Assembly (NCBI RefSeq): GCF_013204885.1
Contig: NZ_JABMKX010000001.1
Location: forward strand, 124,001-188,000
From: Paenibacillus tritici
GTDB taxonomy: Bacteria; Bacillota; Bacilli; Paenibacillales; Paenibacillaceae
Direction of reading: 5' to 3'
Length of the DNA: 64,000 bases
The translations under genes and the position numbers were made by a program. The notes under the pieces were generated by a model. The model was not told the DNA's origin. It ran no database searches and saw nothing but the letters and a program-made list of their open reading frames with translations. Numbering within the stretch: position 1 is the stretch's first letter; each line of letters starts with the position of its first letter. Below, in pieces: positions 9,194 through 17,322 of the stretch.

Positions 9194-9222
9194 TTGTATT
9201 AGGTCCTAATTTCGACTAATAT
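9194..9222 (+). promoter_or_regulatory. Promoter of ylaN with a palindrome in the spacer
   Basis: TTGTAT (9194-9199) and TAATAT (9217-9222) are separated by 17 bp. A perfect 13-bp palindrome, ATTAGGTCCTAAT (9198-9210), overlaps the -35 end and the spacer, a good place for a repressor site. It does not resemble the Bacillus Fur box. Confidence 0.55.
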
Positions 9223-9275
9223 TAAGAATAATAAGCATTAGCAGCTGTAACTTTGGGACATGGGGGGGAAAATGC

Positions 9276-9578
9276 ATGACTTCATCGGATTTGCAGGAAC
9301 AGCTTAATATCAAAGCAATCAATCTTCTTCAAGAAGATGCCGATAAAATTCAGAAGCTTATTGAAGTACAGATGGAGAATTTGGCGACCCGTTACTGCCC
9401 TCTCTATGAGGAAGTGCTGGATACCCAGATGTATGGCTTCTCGAGAGAGGTCGATTTTGCGGTCAGGGCAGGACTGGTACCGGAATTTACAGGCAAGCAG
9501 GTGCTGAGCAAGCTGGAGCGTAATTTGGCTGTATTGTACGAGGCGCTGAACAAGAAGGCTGAGGAGCGGGAGATGTAA
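9276..9578 (+). CDS. ylaN: YlaN family protein (iron-linked Fur antagonist)
   Basis: Protein of 100 residues clearly of the YlaN (DUF1507) family: it keeps [24 protein letters not shown]. The family is a small helical cytoplasmic protein. Work in Staphylococcus aureus describes it as an Fe(II)-binding protein that relieves Fur repression. In Bacillus subtilis ylaN precedes ftsW; here ftsW is 1.7 kb away on the opposite strand, so the link is loosely kept. The start follows a run of G residues (GGGGGGG) that serves as ribosome binding site. It has its own promoter and a strong terminator. Confidence 0.93.
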   Translation: MTSSDLQEQLNIKAINLLQEDADKIQKLIEVQMENLATRYCPLYEEVLDTQMYGFSREVDFAVRAGLVPEFTGKQVLSKLERNLAVLYEALNKKAEEREM

Positions 9579-9593
9579 GTCCCGGTCATTCAT

Positions 9594-9640
9594 AAAAACG
9601 CACACGAAAGACCCCAGGGTCGATCATGTGCGTTTTTTTT
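9594..9640. terminator. Bidirectional terminator between ylaN and cax
   Basis: AAAAACGCAC near 9594-9603 pairs with the mirror segment around 9627-9636. A-rich and T-rich flanks let it work for both convergent genes. Confidence 0.88.
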
Positions 9641-9645
9641 AGAAT

Positions 9646-10716
9646 CTAAACCAGATAGAACGATACGCCCAGAATCAAGTAGACCGCCAGCAGCAGGAGG
9701 CCTTCGTACCAGTTAGTGGAACCGTCCTGAATAATCGACTTGGCGATGAACACGGATACGGCAATCGCTACAATCTCAATCGTTGTGAAGACAATAGACA
9801 TGGTGTTGCCCATGAAATAACTGGCGAAGATCAGCACAGGGGCGACGAACAGGGCGATCTGCAGACTGCTTCCTACGGCAATCTCAACGGCGGCACCAAT
9901 CTTGTTCTTCATGGCCAGCATAATAGCGGCACTGTGCTCTGCGGCGTTACCGATAATCGCTACGAGGAAGGCGCCGACGAACAGCTCGCTGAAGCCGAAG
10001 CGTTCCGTCAGGGTCTCCAGGGTACCGACCAGCCATTCGCTGACGAACGCGACCATCACTGTAGCAATCACCAGATAGAGGATCGAACGGTTTCTGGACC
10101 ACACAGGAGCATGTTCGTTCGGAAGCTCCTCTGCGTTATCCTCAGTGACGTCGGCCAGATATTTCTTGTGCGTAATCATGGAGAAGACCAGCCACGCCAG
10201 GTAGGCGGCGATCAGCAGGCCTGCGACGACAAGGCTCAGCACATCCGTGTCCTTCTCGGTGATGGAGTGCGTGTTGAAGAACATGGCAGGAACGAACAGA
10301 GCGATGACTGCAACAATCATCAGCGAGCCGTTCAGACCGGCGAGTGTGACATTGAAGTTCTGAACCTTGAACTTCATGCCCCCGGCAAAAATACTGAGTC
10401 CGAGCACCAGCAGCAGGTTGCCGATGATCGAGCCGGTAAGACTTGCTTTGACCATGTCGAACAGCCCTTCCTTGACCAGGAAGAAGGCGATGATCAGCTC
10501 GGCCGCATTGCCGAATGTGGCGTTAAGGAAGCCGCCCAGCCGCTGTCCGGCATAGTGGGCTACGCTCTCTGTGGCCCGGCCGAGGAAGCCGGCCACGAAG
10601 ATGACCGAAACAGCGGACAATACGAACTGAAGGGTATGATCCCAGTCCGCGTAATGCCCTATGGCGCTGAGGATGAAGCTGATGACCAGCAGCGCCGGAG
10701 AGATCCATTTTTTCAA
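9646..10716 (-). CDS. cax: Ca2+/H+ (cation/proton) exchanger
   Basis: Membrane protein of about 356 residues with some 11 hydrophobic segments. The two inverted alpha-repeats carry the family signatures [21 protein letters not shown] (first half) and [20 protein letters not shown] (second half), with the transport Glu in GNAAE. Such proteins use the proton gradient to expel Ca2+ from the cytoplasm. The frame is open to a GTG at 10728, but that codon overlaps the GGAG ribosome binding site. A TTG at 10716, 11 nt after GGAG, is the more likely start. It is a single gene, convergent with ylaN. Confidence 0.9.
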   Translation of the reverse strand: MKKWISPALLVISFILSAIGHYADWDHTLQFVLSAVSVIFVAGFLGRATESVAHYAGQRLGGFLNATFGNAAELIIAFFLVKEGLFDMVKASLTGSIIGNLLLVLGLSIFAGGMKFKVQNFNVTLAGLNGSLMIVAVIALFVPAMFFNTHSITEKDTDVLSLVVAGLLIAAYLAWLVFSMITHKKYLADVTEDNAEELPNEHAPVWSRNRSILYLVIATVMVAFVSEWLVGTLETLTERFGFSELFVGAFLVAIIGNAAEHSAAIMLAMKNKIGAAVEIAVGSSLQIALFVAPVLIFASYFMGNTMSIVFTTIEIVAIAVSVFIAKSIIQDGSTNWYEGLLLLAVYLILGVSFYLV

Positions 10717-10810
10717 GGTACAGCACACTCCAGTCTCTATATGTAGGTTGATTTCATAATCAATATACCCAAATTGTTCAGGGCTGTAAACGGGGCTGAG
10801 AGAAAGTGAT

Positions 10811-10840
10811 TTGCTTTTTAGCCTGTTTTGGAATTACAAT
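10811..10840 (+). promoter_or_regulatory. Likely promoter of the Asp23-family gene
   Basis: TTGCTT (10811-10816) and TACAAT (10835-10840) are 18 bp apart, 30 bp before the start codon of the next gene. Confidence 0.45.
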
Positions 10841-10870
10841 AATTGATAATGAGAGTAGGGGGGATATGGC

Positions 10871-11236
10871 ATGGCAGAACAGCTTCAACTTGAAATGGGA
10901 AATATACGGATATCCAATGACGTTGTCTCAAAAATTGCCGGCTTGGCAGCACTTGAGACTCCCGGAATTGCAGCCATGTCTGGCGGTTTGTCAGAGGGCT
11001 GGGCGAAACGCCTGAGCGGCAAGAATGTGCAGAAGGGTGTTACGGTCGAGGTAGGCCAATTGGAAGCTGCGGTAGATCTGCGCATTATCGTCCTGTATGA
11101 AACGCCGATTCATGAAGTGTGCCGCATGCTTCAGCAGAATGTCCGCGAGGCCGTGGAGAGTATGACAGGGCTTCACATCGTAGAGGTAAATGTTAAGGTC
11201 GAAGGCGTAGCGTTCAAGAACGACGAGATTTCTTAA
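10871..11236 (+). CDS. Asp23/Gls24 family envelope stress protein
   Basis: Protein of 121 residues that matches the Asp23 (DUF322) family: GNIRISNDVVSKIAGLAALE, then VAVDLRI-like and VNVKVEGV-like strands. Family members are small soluble proteins tied to the membrane through partners and linked to cell-wall stress in staphylococci. Bacillus subtilis has YloU between rpmB and yloV and YqhY near accBC. The first of those places is empty in this window (54.5-54.7 kb), so this gene could be the displaced YloU counterpart; that is a guess. The start has a GGGGGGAT ribosome binding site. Confidence 0.88.
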   Translation: MAEQLQLEMGNIRISNDVVSKIAGLAALETPGIAAMSGGLSEGWAKRLSGKNVQKGVTVEVGQLEAAVDLRIIVLYETPIHEVCRMLQQNVREAVESMTGLHIVEVNVKVEGVAFKNDEIS

Positions 11237-11261
11237 GCACAATTATATTAGACATCCATGC

Positions 11262-11300
11262 AAAAGGCAGTCCGGAACTATTCCGGACTGCCTTTTAATT
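11262..11300. terminator. Bidirectional terminator between the Asp23-family gene and ftsW
   Basis: A perfect 15-bp stem (11262-11276 with 11282-11296, AAAAGGCAGTCCGGA) has T residues on both strands' exits. Confidence 0.92.
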
Positions 11301-11328
11301 TCCTCATACATCATCTGTATGTAGCCTC

Positions 11329-12588
11329 TTAGCGCGCACGGGTACCGGCACTTCTGTTGTTGCGGACCTGTCTGACGGTAGTCACAGACTTCACGACTTC
11401 CTCTTTGGCAGGGCGGTTGGTCTCTCTGGAGATGCTGAGAATAATTCCCATGCAGAGCATGGTGACGAGCAAGGAGGAGCCGCCGTAGCTGATAAAGGGT
11501 AGTGTGACCCCTGTAAGCGGGATGGTGTTGGTTACACCGCCAATATTGATGAAGGCCTGAATGGCGATGAGTCCCATGATCCCGATGCCGACGAGTGTGC
11601 CAAAGGGATCAGTACAGCGCAGTGAGATCAGAATCCCCCGCCAGATAAAATACAGGTACAGCAGGAGAAACAGAGCCGTTCCCACAAAGCCCAGCTCCTC
11701 ACCGATCACGGCGAAGATAAAGTCGGTATACGGATACGGCAGATAATGCAGCTTCTGGATGCTCTGGCCGAACCCGGAGCCTTGCGTGCCTCCTTCGCCC
11801 AGGGCGATTAAGGATTGCATAATTTGATAACCGGAGCCGTCAGCATTGCCCTCAGGGTCCAGGAAGGCTTCAATACGGCCCTGTCTGTAATCCTGCGTAA
11901 CTTCGGCCTTCTCGGACGGCGGCGATAAGGAATCAATGGCGGTCTTGGCTCCCATGACGAGGGCCACCCCCAGCACAAGCAGGCCGATTGAGCCCATAAT
12001 ATGCTTCATGCTGGCGCCGCCGGCATAGATGACAAGTCCGCTGGTAGCAACGAGAATGAGGCAGGAGCCGAGATCGGGCTGCATCATAATCAGTCCGGCG
12101 ACAATCCCGACGATAATCATCACAGGGATATATCCTGTCCGTAAATCGCGCAGGCGTTCGCCTTTTTTGGTGATCAGGGCAGCCAGATACAGGATGATGG
12201 AGATCTTGGCCAGCTCGGTAGGCTGAATCCCAAGGGTTCCGATGCTCATCCAGCTCTTGGCGCCGTTTATCCCCTCTGTGGTCGCAACGAACAGCAGCAG
12301 GACTAGTGTAATTACGAAGATCGGGGCGTACCACTTCTTGAACTTGCTGTAGTGAATATTCATCACGATGAACATGATGAAGGTGCCCAGCACAGCCCAG
12401 ACCAACTGGCGCTTCACGAAAAAGAAGGCATCATAACTGAATAACTTGTTCGCAAGGGTTAAGCTGGAGCTGGAGCTGAACACCATTAGCACGCCGAAAC
12501 CGACGAATAGCAGGGTGAGAATAAGCATCTGGAAGTCGGGCGTCCCTCTTTTGGGCGGGCTGGATTTAGCAGCCGTTCTTCCCTTCAT
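11329..12588 (-). CDS. ftsW: SEDS peptidoglycan polymerase FtsW
   Basis: Polytopic membrane protein of about 419 residues in the FtsW/RodA/SpoVE family. It shows IGEELGFVGTALFLLLYL, PYTDFIFAVIGEE and the C-terminal LPFISYGGSS signature. It polymerises glycan strands at the septum together with a class B PBP. An ATG at 12588 with GGAAG 10 nt upstream is preferred. A TTG at 12597 overlaps the TGA of the preceding yugN-like gene (TTGA) and is possible. Tight coupling to that gene implies one transcript. FtsW rather than SpoVE is favoured by the ylaN neighbourhood, as in Bacillus subtilis. Confidence 0.9.
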   Translation of the reverse strand: MKGRTAAKSSPPKRGTPDFQMLILTLLFVGFGVLMVFSSSSSLTLANKLFSYDAFFFVKRQLVWAVLGTFIMFIVMNIHYSKFKKWYAPIFVITLVLLLFVATTEGINGAKSWMSIGTLGIQPTELAKISIILYLAALITKKGERLRDLRTGYIPVMIIVGIVAGLIMMQPDLGSCLILVATSGLVIYAGGASMKHIMGSIGLLVLGVALVMGAKTAIDSLSPPSEKAEVTQDYRQGRIEAFLDPEGNADGSGYQIMQSLIALGEGGTQGSGFGQSIQKLHYLPYPYTDFIFAVIGEELGFVGTALFLLLYLYFIWRGILISLRCTDPFGTLVGIGIMGLIAIQAFINIGGVTNTIPLTGVTLPFISYGGSSLLVTMLCMGIILSISRETNRPAKEEVVKSVTTVRQVRNNRSAGTRAR

Positions 12589-12593
12589 GGTAC

Positions 12594-12941
12594 TCAAGCT
12601 TCCAGCAGCGCTTTCAATTCATGGATATGCTTCTTGGCGGCATCCAGCACCGGCTGAGGCACCGGAGATTCGTAATCCAGCCCGTGGGGGAAAGTCGCTT
12701 TGCCCAGGTAGACGGCTTCAATGGCCAGCACCGCATCGGATTTCTCCAGCTTGCCTTCCACTGCGCGGGTATTGACCCGCAGGAAGTATTCGCCACCATC
12801 CTGACGGTCTTCTATTTTGCAGTCGTAAGTAGCGCGGTAGTATTCCCATTGCCACCTGATGAATCCGGCTTTGGTTGCACTCTCGTCGAGATAAAGAAGG
12901 TCACTCTTCAATCCTTCGAGGCCAGTGTTCTCAAATATCAT
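12594..12941 (-). CDS. YugN-like family protein
   Basis: Protein of 115 residues that begins MIFENTGLEGLKSDLLYLDE and contains GFIRWQWEYYRATYDCKIED, both typical of YugN-like proteins. Function is not established. The protein looks soluble and mixed alpha/beta. The ATG at 12941 is chosen because AAGGGGAG ends 9 nt before it; a TTG at 12950 would touch the ribosome binding site. It is the first gene of a two-gene unit with ftsW. Confidence 0.82.
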   Translation of the reverse strand: MIFENTGLEGLKSDLLYLDESATKAGFIRWQWEYYRATYDCKIEDRQDGGEYFLRVNTRAVEGKLEKSDAVLAIEAVYLGKATFPHGLDYESPVPQPVLDAAKKHIHELKALLEA

Positions 12942-13183
12942 AGCGCACAACTCCCCTTAATGAAGTATAATGATACATTTGTAATTAAAATTTGCTATTG
13001 TTCTTCCTCATGATAGTATGTTTCCCGGGGTTGTGCAAGGTAGATCGGGCTGATCGGTACCCACTTTTTTTGGCGAATCTGCTACAATAAAAGAAAGTTG
13101 GCAGGCTGCGGACGAAGCCGGGATGAAGCAGGCACGCCGCAGGCTTGTCCTAAGGATGCTGCCAGAGAAGGGAATGGAGAATT

Positions 13184-14365
13184 ATGGAGAGGTTAACGGC
13201 CAGCGGGCTGCTACCGGAAATGGTGAAATGGCGGCGCCATCTGCATCGTCATCCGGAGCTGTCGTATCAGGAGAAGGAGACCTCCGCCTATGTCGCGGCA
13301 AGGCTCGCTGAACTGGGGATTGAGATCAGACGGAGCAAAGCGGGCTACGGCTTGACAGGCATACTTAAGGGCCGGGAGTCCGGCAGAACGGTTGTCCTCC
13401 GGGCGGATATGGATGCACTGGCTATCACCGAAGAGAATGGCCGGGAATATGCTTCGCAGTATCCCGGTATTATGCATGCCTGCGGGCATGACGGCCATAC
13501 GGCCATGCTGCTTGCAGCCGCTGCTTATTATAGCTCCCGCCGGGAAGAACTGAAGGGGGAGGTCCGCTTTTTGTTCCAGCCGGCGGAGGAGGTCTGTCCC
13601 GGCGGTGCGGTGGGAATGATTGCGGAAGGCGTGCTAGAGGGGGCGGATGCTGTCTACGGGCTGCACTTGTGGACACCGCTCCCGCTCGGAACGGTAGGCA
13701 GTGCGCCGGGGCCGCTGATGGCATCCGCCGATGAGTTCTTCATTGATATGATCGGCAGGGGCGGACACGGTGGGATGCCGAACCGCACAGTAGACAGCAT
13801 TGTTGCCGGTGCGGCATTGGTGACCGGGCTGCAGAGTATTGTCAGCCGGAACGTTGATCCGCTGCGCCCTGCTGTAGTCAGTGTAGGAACCATTCAGGGC
13901 GGTTCGGCCCAGAATATCATTGCTGAGCGCTGCCGCATTACCGGGACGGTGCGGGCGTTCGATGAAGAGACGCGTCATCTGATCTGCCGCAGAATCGAAG
14001 AGATGGCAGCTTCGGTTGCCGCGGCGTACGGTGCAGAAGCGAAGGTCGATTATCTGATGGGCTATCCGCCGCTGGTGAACGACGAAGCGGAATATGACCG
14101 CTTTTACCGTGTCGCACCTGAGGCGCTGGGGCCGGACGCAGAAGTGATTCGGATGGAGCAGATTATGCCGGCGGAGGACTTCTCTTATTATGTGAAGGAG
14201 ATTCCCGGCTGCTTCATCTTCGTAGGTGCGGGCAACCCGGACAAGGATGCTGTCTATCCGCATCATCACAGCAAATTCGACTTCGATGAGGATGCCATGC
14301 TCCATGGAGTCAAGCTGCTGATCGCGATGGCCGATTCCTGTCTGAATGAAGCGTCATCCGTATAA
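13184..14365 (+). CDS. M20D family amidohydrolase (deacetylase/aminoacylase type)
   Basis: Protein of 393 residues with the M20D pattern: WRRHLHRHPELSYQE near the N-terminus, ADMDAL, HACGHDGHTAML (metal ligands Cys-His and His) and FQPAEEVCPGG (catalytic Glu pair). A dimerisation lid domain (GRGGHGGMPNRTVDS) lies near 195-310. The family covers N-acetyl-diaminopimelate deacetylase, hippurate hydrolase and N-acyl-amino-acid hydrolases; sequence alone does not pick the substrate. The start has a GGAG box 7-10 nt upstream. A CBS-domain gene follows 60 bp later and may be co-transcribed. Confidence 0.9.
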   Translation: MERLTASGLLPEMVKWRRHLHRHPELSYQEKETSAYVAARLAELGIEIRRSKAGYGLTGILKGRESGRTVVLRADMDALAITEENGREYASQYPGIMHACGHDGHTAMLLAAAAYYSSRREELKGEVRFLFQPAEEVCPGGAVGMIAEGVLEGADAVYGLHLWTPLPLGTVGSAPGPLMASADEFFIDMIGRGGHGGMPNRTVDSIVAGAALVTGLQSIVSRNVDPLRPAVVSVGTIQGGSAQNIIAERCRITGTVRAFDEETRHLICRRIEEMAASVAAAYGAEAKVDYLMGYPPLVNDEAEYDRFYRVAPEALGPDAEVIRMEQIMPAEDFSYYVKEIPGCFIFVGAGNPDKDAVYPHHHSKFDFDEDAMLHGVKLLIAMADSCLNEASSV

Positions 14366-14426
14366 AACCTGGCGCTCCAGGAAAAACTACTCTCAAATGC
14401 CATGGTAACATGGACAGGAGGGTTCA

Positions 14427-14870
14427 TTGTTGAAGACCTTGAAGACAGTCAAAGAAGTCATGACCGCGCATCCGGTGTCGGTTACTCTGCTGGACAATAT
14501 CTACGAGGTTGCCGTTAAAATGAGAGATAACGGGACCGGCTTCATTCCTGTGGTAGATTCGGCTGACGGGGCAACCCTGATTGGTGTAATCACCGACCGG
14601 GATCTGGTCATCCGGGGATATGCGGACAAGCATTCCGGCTCAACTGCTGTAGAGACGGTCATGAGCCGGGAGGTCATTTCCGTTCCAGAGTCTGCGTCCG
14701 TTGAGGAAGCGGCTGAGCTGATGGCGTCCGCGCAGATCCGCCGGATTCCGGTGACCCAGGACAAGAAGCTGACCGGGATAGTGTCGCTGGGCGATTTGGC
14801 AGTCAAGAGAGTGTTCGCCGATGAGGCTGCGGAAGCGCTCCATGACATCTCACAGCAGCAGCTGCACTAA
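14427..14870 (+). CDS. Two-CBS-domain protein
   Basis: Protein of 147 residues made of two CBS domains and little else: VKEVMTAHPVSVTLLDNIYE begins the first, and VMSREVISVPESASVEEAAE begins the second near residue 77. CBS pairs bind adenosine nucleotides and act as energy sensors. Stand-alone ones such as Bacillus YhcV have no known target. The start is a TTG (14427 or the adjacent TTG at 14430), fixed by an AGGAGGG ribosome binding site. A 736-bp gene-free stretch follows. Confidence 0.88.
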   Translation: MLKTLKTVKEVMTAHPVSVTLLDNIYEVAVKMRDNGTGFIPVVDSADGATLIGVITDRDLVIRGYADKHSGSTAVETVMSREVISVPESASVEEAAELMASAQIRRIPVTQDKKLTGIVSLGDLAVKRVFADEAAEALHDISQQQLH

Positions 14871-14939
14871 ATAGCATGAGGAAAGGCTCATTATCCGGGT
14901 TGCGGAGATGGGCTTTTTCGTTGTACCGAAAAATACGGA

Positions 14940-15195
14940 AATCAAAAGGATAAGTCCCTCTGAATGGGCTGGAAGAAGGCCGGATGGGGGAATCAAAGGG
15001 ATAAGTCCCTCTGAATGGTGCTGGGAGTAGGACGGATGGTGGAATCAAAGGGATAAATCCCTCTGATGGGGCTGGAAATAGGCCGGATGGAGAAATCAAA
15101 GGGATATATCCCTCTGATGGGGCATGAGAAGGCCGGGATGGAGAAAACAAAGGGATAAATCCCTCTGAATGGGCGGAGTGTAGCTGAAAGTGAGG
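14940..15195 (+). repeat. 51-bp tandem array, GGGATAAATCCC family, five units
   Basis: Units start at 14940, 14991, 15043, 15094 and 15145, so spacing is 51, 52, 51, 51. Each carries a core close to AAAGGGATAAATCCCTC, whose GGGAT and ATCCC arms are inverted repeats, followed by TGAATGGG-like and GGCCGGATGG-like linkers. Unit divergence is mostly in the linker, while the core is kept. The same family recurs at 25844. Confidence 0.93.
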
Positions 15196-15200
15196 AATGA

Positions 15201-15490
15201 GGAGCACTAGTGCACTTGAATTCAGCGGACGCAGGCTAAATGAGCAAATGAGGAGCAATAGTGCACCTGAATTCAGCAGACGCAAGCTAAATGAGCAAAT
15301 GAGGAGCAGTAGTGCACCTGAATTCAGCAGACGCAGGCTAAATGAGTAAATGAGGAGCACTAATGCAACTGAATTCAGTGGACGCAGGCTGAATGAGCAA
15401 GTGAGGAGCAGTAGTGCACCTGAATTTATCGGATGCGGGCTAAATGAGCAAGTGAGGAGCACTAGTGAACCTGATTACGCCGGACGCCGC
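15201..15490 (+). repeat. 51-bp tandem array, GTGCAC family, about six units
   Basis: Units start at 15201, 15252, 15303, 15354, 15405 and 15456, exactly 51 bp apart. Each reads GGAGCA, a GTGCAC-centred core, CTGAATTCAGC, GGACGCAGGCT and AAATGAGCAA. The last unit decays into unique DNA. It has the same period as the array just before it but a different core. Confidence 0.93.
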
Positions 15491-15606
15491 CAAAAATCAC
15501 TCATTATTCACCCCCAAATGTGTTTTGTTTCACCACCCGGTATCTCAGATATGCTCAGTTAGCAGTTTAAGAGGTTGAACCACATAGGAGACAAGGAGGG
15601 AATAGG

Positions 15607-17322
15607 ATGAACGGAGCAGGTACGGGGCCATGTATCGTAAGGAATGACCGGACAATTCTGCTGGAATGCGGCCATTCCGGGTATGAGGAAGCGCGGGAGA
15701 TGCTAAGTGAGTTTGCCGAGCTTGTTAAAAGTCCGCCAGCCTATCACACTTACCGGATCACGCCGTTGTCCCTGTGGAACGCAGCAGCCGGAGGGCAGGC
15801 TGCGTCAGAGGTGATTGGCAGGCTCCGGAAGCTGTCCCGGTGGGGCATTCCTTCCGGTCTGGAAGATGAGATTGAACTGCTGATGTCACGTTACGGCAGC
15901 TTGCAGCTGCACACGCATGAGAGTGATCCGCAGCTTGTTACGTTATCCGCCGGCCACGCCGGGCTGCTGGATGAGCTGGAAGAGCAGGATGCCGGCCAGC
16001 AGCTTAAGCAGCTGGGATTGTTCCGGTCCGGGGAGCGGCAGAGCGATTGCCCCAAGGTGAACCGGGGGCTTTTGAAGCAGGAGTTAACGAGACTGGGTTA
16101 TCCGGTCCTTGATTATGCCGGGTACCGGGACGGGCAGGAGCTGAGGCTGACCTGGCGGGAGTCCCTCAGAGAAGATACGGAGGGGTCCGGCTTCGGGCTC
16201 CGGGATTATCAACGGGAGGCTGTCCGCCAGTTCCAGGGGATCGGCGGACAAGGGGGCAGCGGTGTGGTCGTGCTGCCCTGCGGGGCAGGCAAGACGGTTG
16301 TCGGTCTTGCCGTACTGGAGCAGCTGCAGTGCGAGACACTGATCCTTACTTCAAGCACCACCTCTGTAGAACAGTGGCGGGAGGAGCTGCTGAAGCGGAC
16401 TACTCTGAGCGCAGAGGAGGTTGGGGAATACAGCGGGGAGAACCGGGAGGTGCGGCCTGTAACCGTTGCGACCTATCAGATTCTGACCCACAGGCGCTCC
16501 AAGGGAGGGCCGTTTGTCCACATGAATCTGTTCAATGAACGGAATTGGGGGCTGATTATTTATGACGAGGTCCATCTGCTCCCGGCGCCGGTCTTCCGGG
16601 CAACCGCAGATATTCAGGCTACCCGGCGGCTGGGTCTGACCGCAACCCTGGTCCGGGAAGACGGGCGGGAGGGGGATGTGTTCTCCCTGATCGGCCCGAG
16701 ATGCTATGACCTGCCCTGGAAGGTGCTGGAGAAGCAGGGGTGGATTGCGGCTGTCGACTGCATCGAGGTCATCGTCCCGATGAACGAGATGCTGCGCCAG
16801 CAATATATGTATGCCGGGGCGAAGGAGCAGTTCCGCCTCGCGGCAGGCAATCAGGCCAAGGCGCTGGCCGCATCACAGATTGCTGCAGCACATCCCGCAG
16901 CGGCCATTCTGGTGATCGGCCAGTACCTCGACCAGCTGGAGCAAATGGCGGAGCAGCTGGAGGCCCCGCTGATCACAGGCAAGACTTCGCAGAAGGAGCG
17001 CAGCGCACTGTACGCCGCATTCAATGAGGGGAAGCTGCCGCTGCTGATCGTCTCCAAGGTGGCTAACTTTGCTGTGAATCTGCCGGATGCCACGGTGGCG
17101 ATTGAGGTATCCGGGGCCTTCGGCTCGCGGCAGGAGGAGGCGCAGCGGCTGGGCCGTATCCTGCGCCCGAAGCCGGGCGATAACAAAGCGTATTTCTATA
17201 CGCTGGTTACGGGCGACAGCCGGGAGCAGGACTTCGCTCTGCGCCGCCGGATGTTCTTGACGGAGCAAGGCTACGAGTATGGAGTGCGGTTGCTGGACCC
17301 GGCGGAAGGGGCTGTTCTGTGA
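15607..17322 (+). CDS. XPB/Rad25-like superfamily 2 DNA helicase
   Basis: Protein of 571 residues. The first 190 residues are a poorly conserved N-terminal domain. The helicase core follows with GLRDYQREAV (Q-like motif), CGAGKT (Lys229), DEVH (320-323), a RED tripeptide at 350-352 and QRLGRILRP (513-521). The RED motif and the general layout mark the XPB family, known in eukaryotes (TFIIH, repair), archaea and some bacteria. Bacterial XPBs unwind 3'-5' in vitro, but their cellular role is unclear. The ATG follows AAGGAGG. The stop overlaps the start of the next gene by one to four bases, so the two are translationally coupled. Confidence 0.88.
   Translation: MNGAGTGPCIVRNDRTILLECGHSGYEEAREMLSEFAELVKSPPAYHTYRITPLSLWNAAAGGQAASEVIGRLRKLSRWGIPSGLEDEIELLMSRYGSLQLHTHESDPQLVTLSAGHAGLLDELEEQDAGQQLKQLGLFRSGERQSDCPKVNRGLLKQELTRLGYPVLDYAGYRDGQELRLTWRESLREDTEGSGFGLRDYQREAVRQFQGIGGQGGSGVVVLPCGAGKTVVGLAVLEQLQCETLILTSSTTSVEQWREELLKRTTLSAEEVGEYSGENREVRPVTVATYQILTHRRSKGGPFVHMNLFNERNWGLIIYDEVHLLPAPVFRATADIQATRRLGLTATLVREDGREGDVFSLIGPRCYDLPWKVLEKQGWIAAVDCIEVIVPMNEMLRQQYMYAGAKEQFRLAAGNQAKALAASQIAAAHPAAAILVIGQYLDQLEQMAEQLEAPLITGKTSQKERSALYAAFNEGKLPLLIVSKVANFAVNLPDATVAIEVSGAFGSRQEEAQRLGRILRPKPGDNKAYFYTLVTGDSREQDFALRRRMFLTEQGYEYGVRLLDPAEGAVL

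Larger units (their letters stand above)
14871..15606. other. Gene-free interval filled by two 51-bp tandem arrays
   Basis: No gene supported by a ribosome binding site is seen here. Bases 14940-15195 and 15201-15490 are tandem arrays described separately. The last part, about 15490-15606, leads into the helicase operon, whose start has an AAGGAGG box. Frames stay open on the minus strand only because the repeat unit is 17 codons long and lacks stops. Confidence 0.85.

Noticed and set aside
9934..10746. Plus-strand frame of 270 codons opposite cax
   Set aside because: Shadow of the exchanger; Gln/Glu/Asp-rich translation typical of antisense to membrane segments.
14803..15462. Minus-strand protein of 219 residues
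   Set aside because: It consists of the repeat arrays, overlaps the CBS gene and has no ribosome binding site. Kept as a finding, not as a gene.
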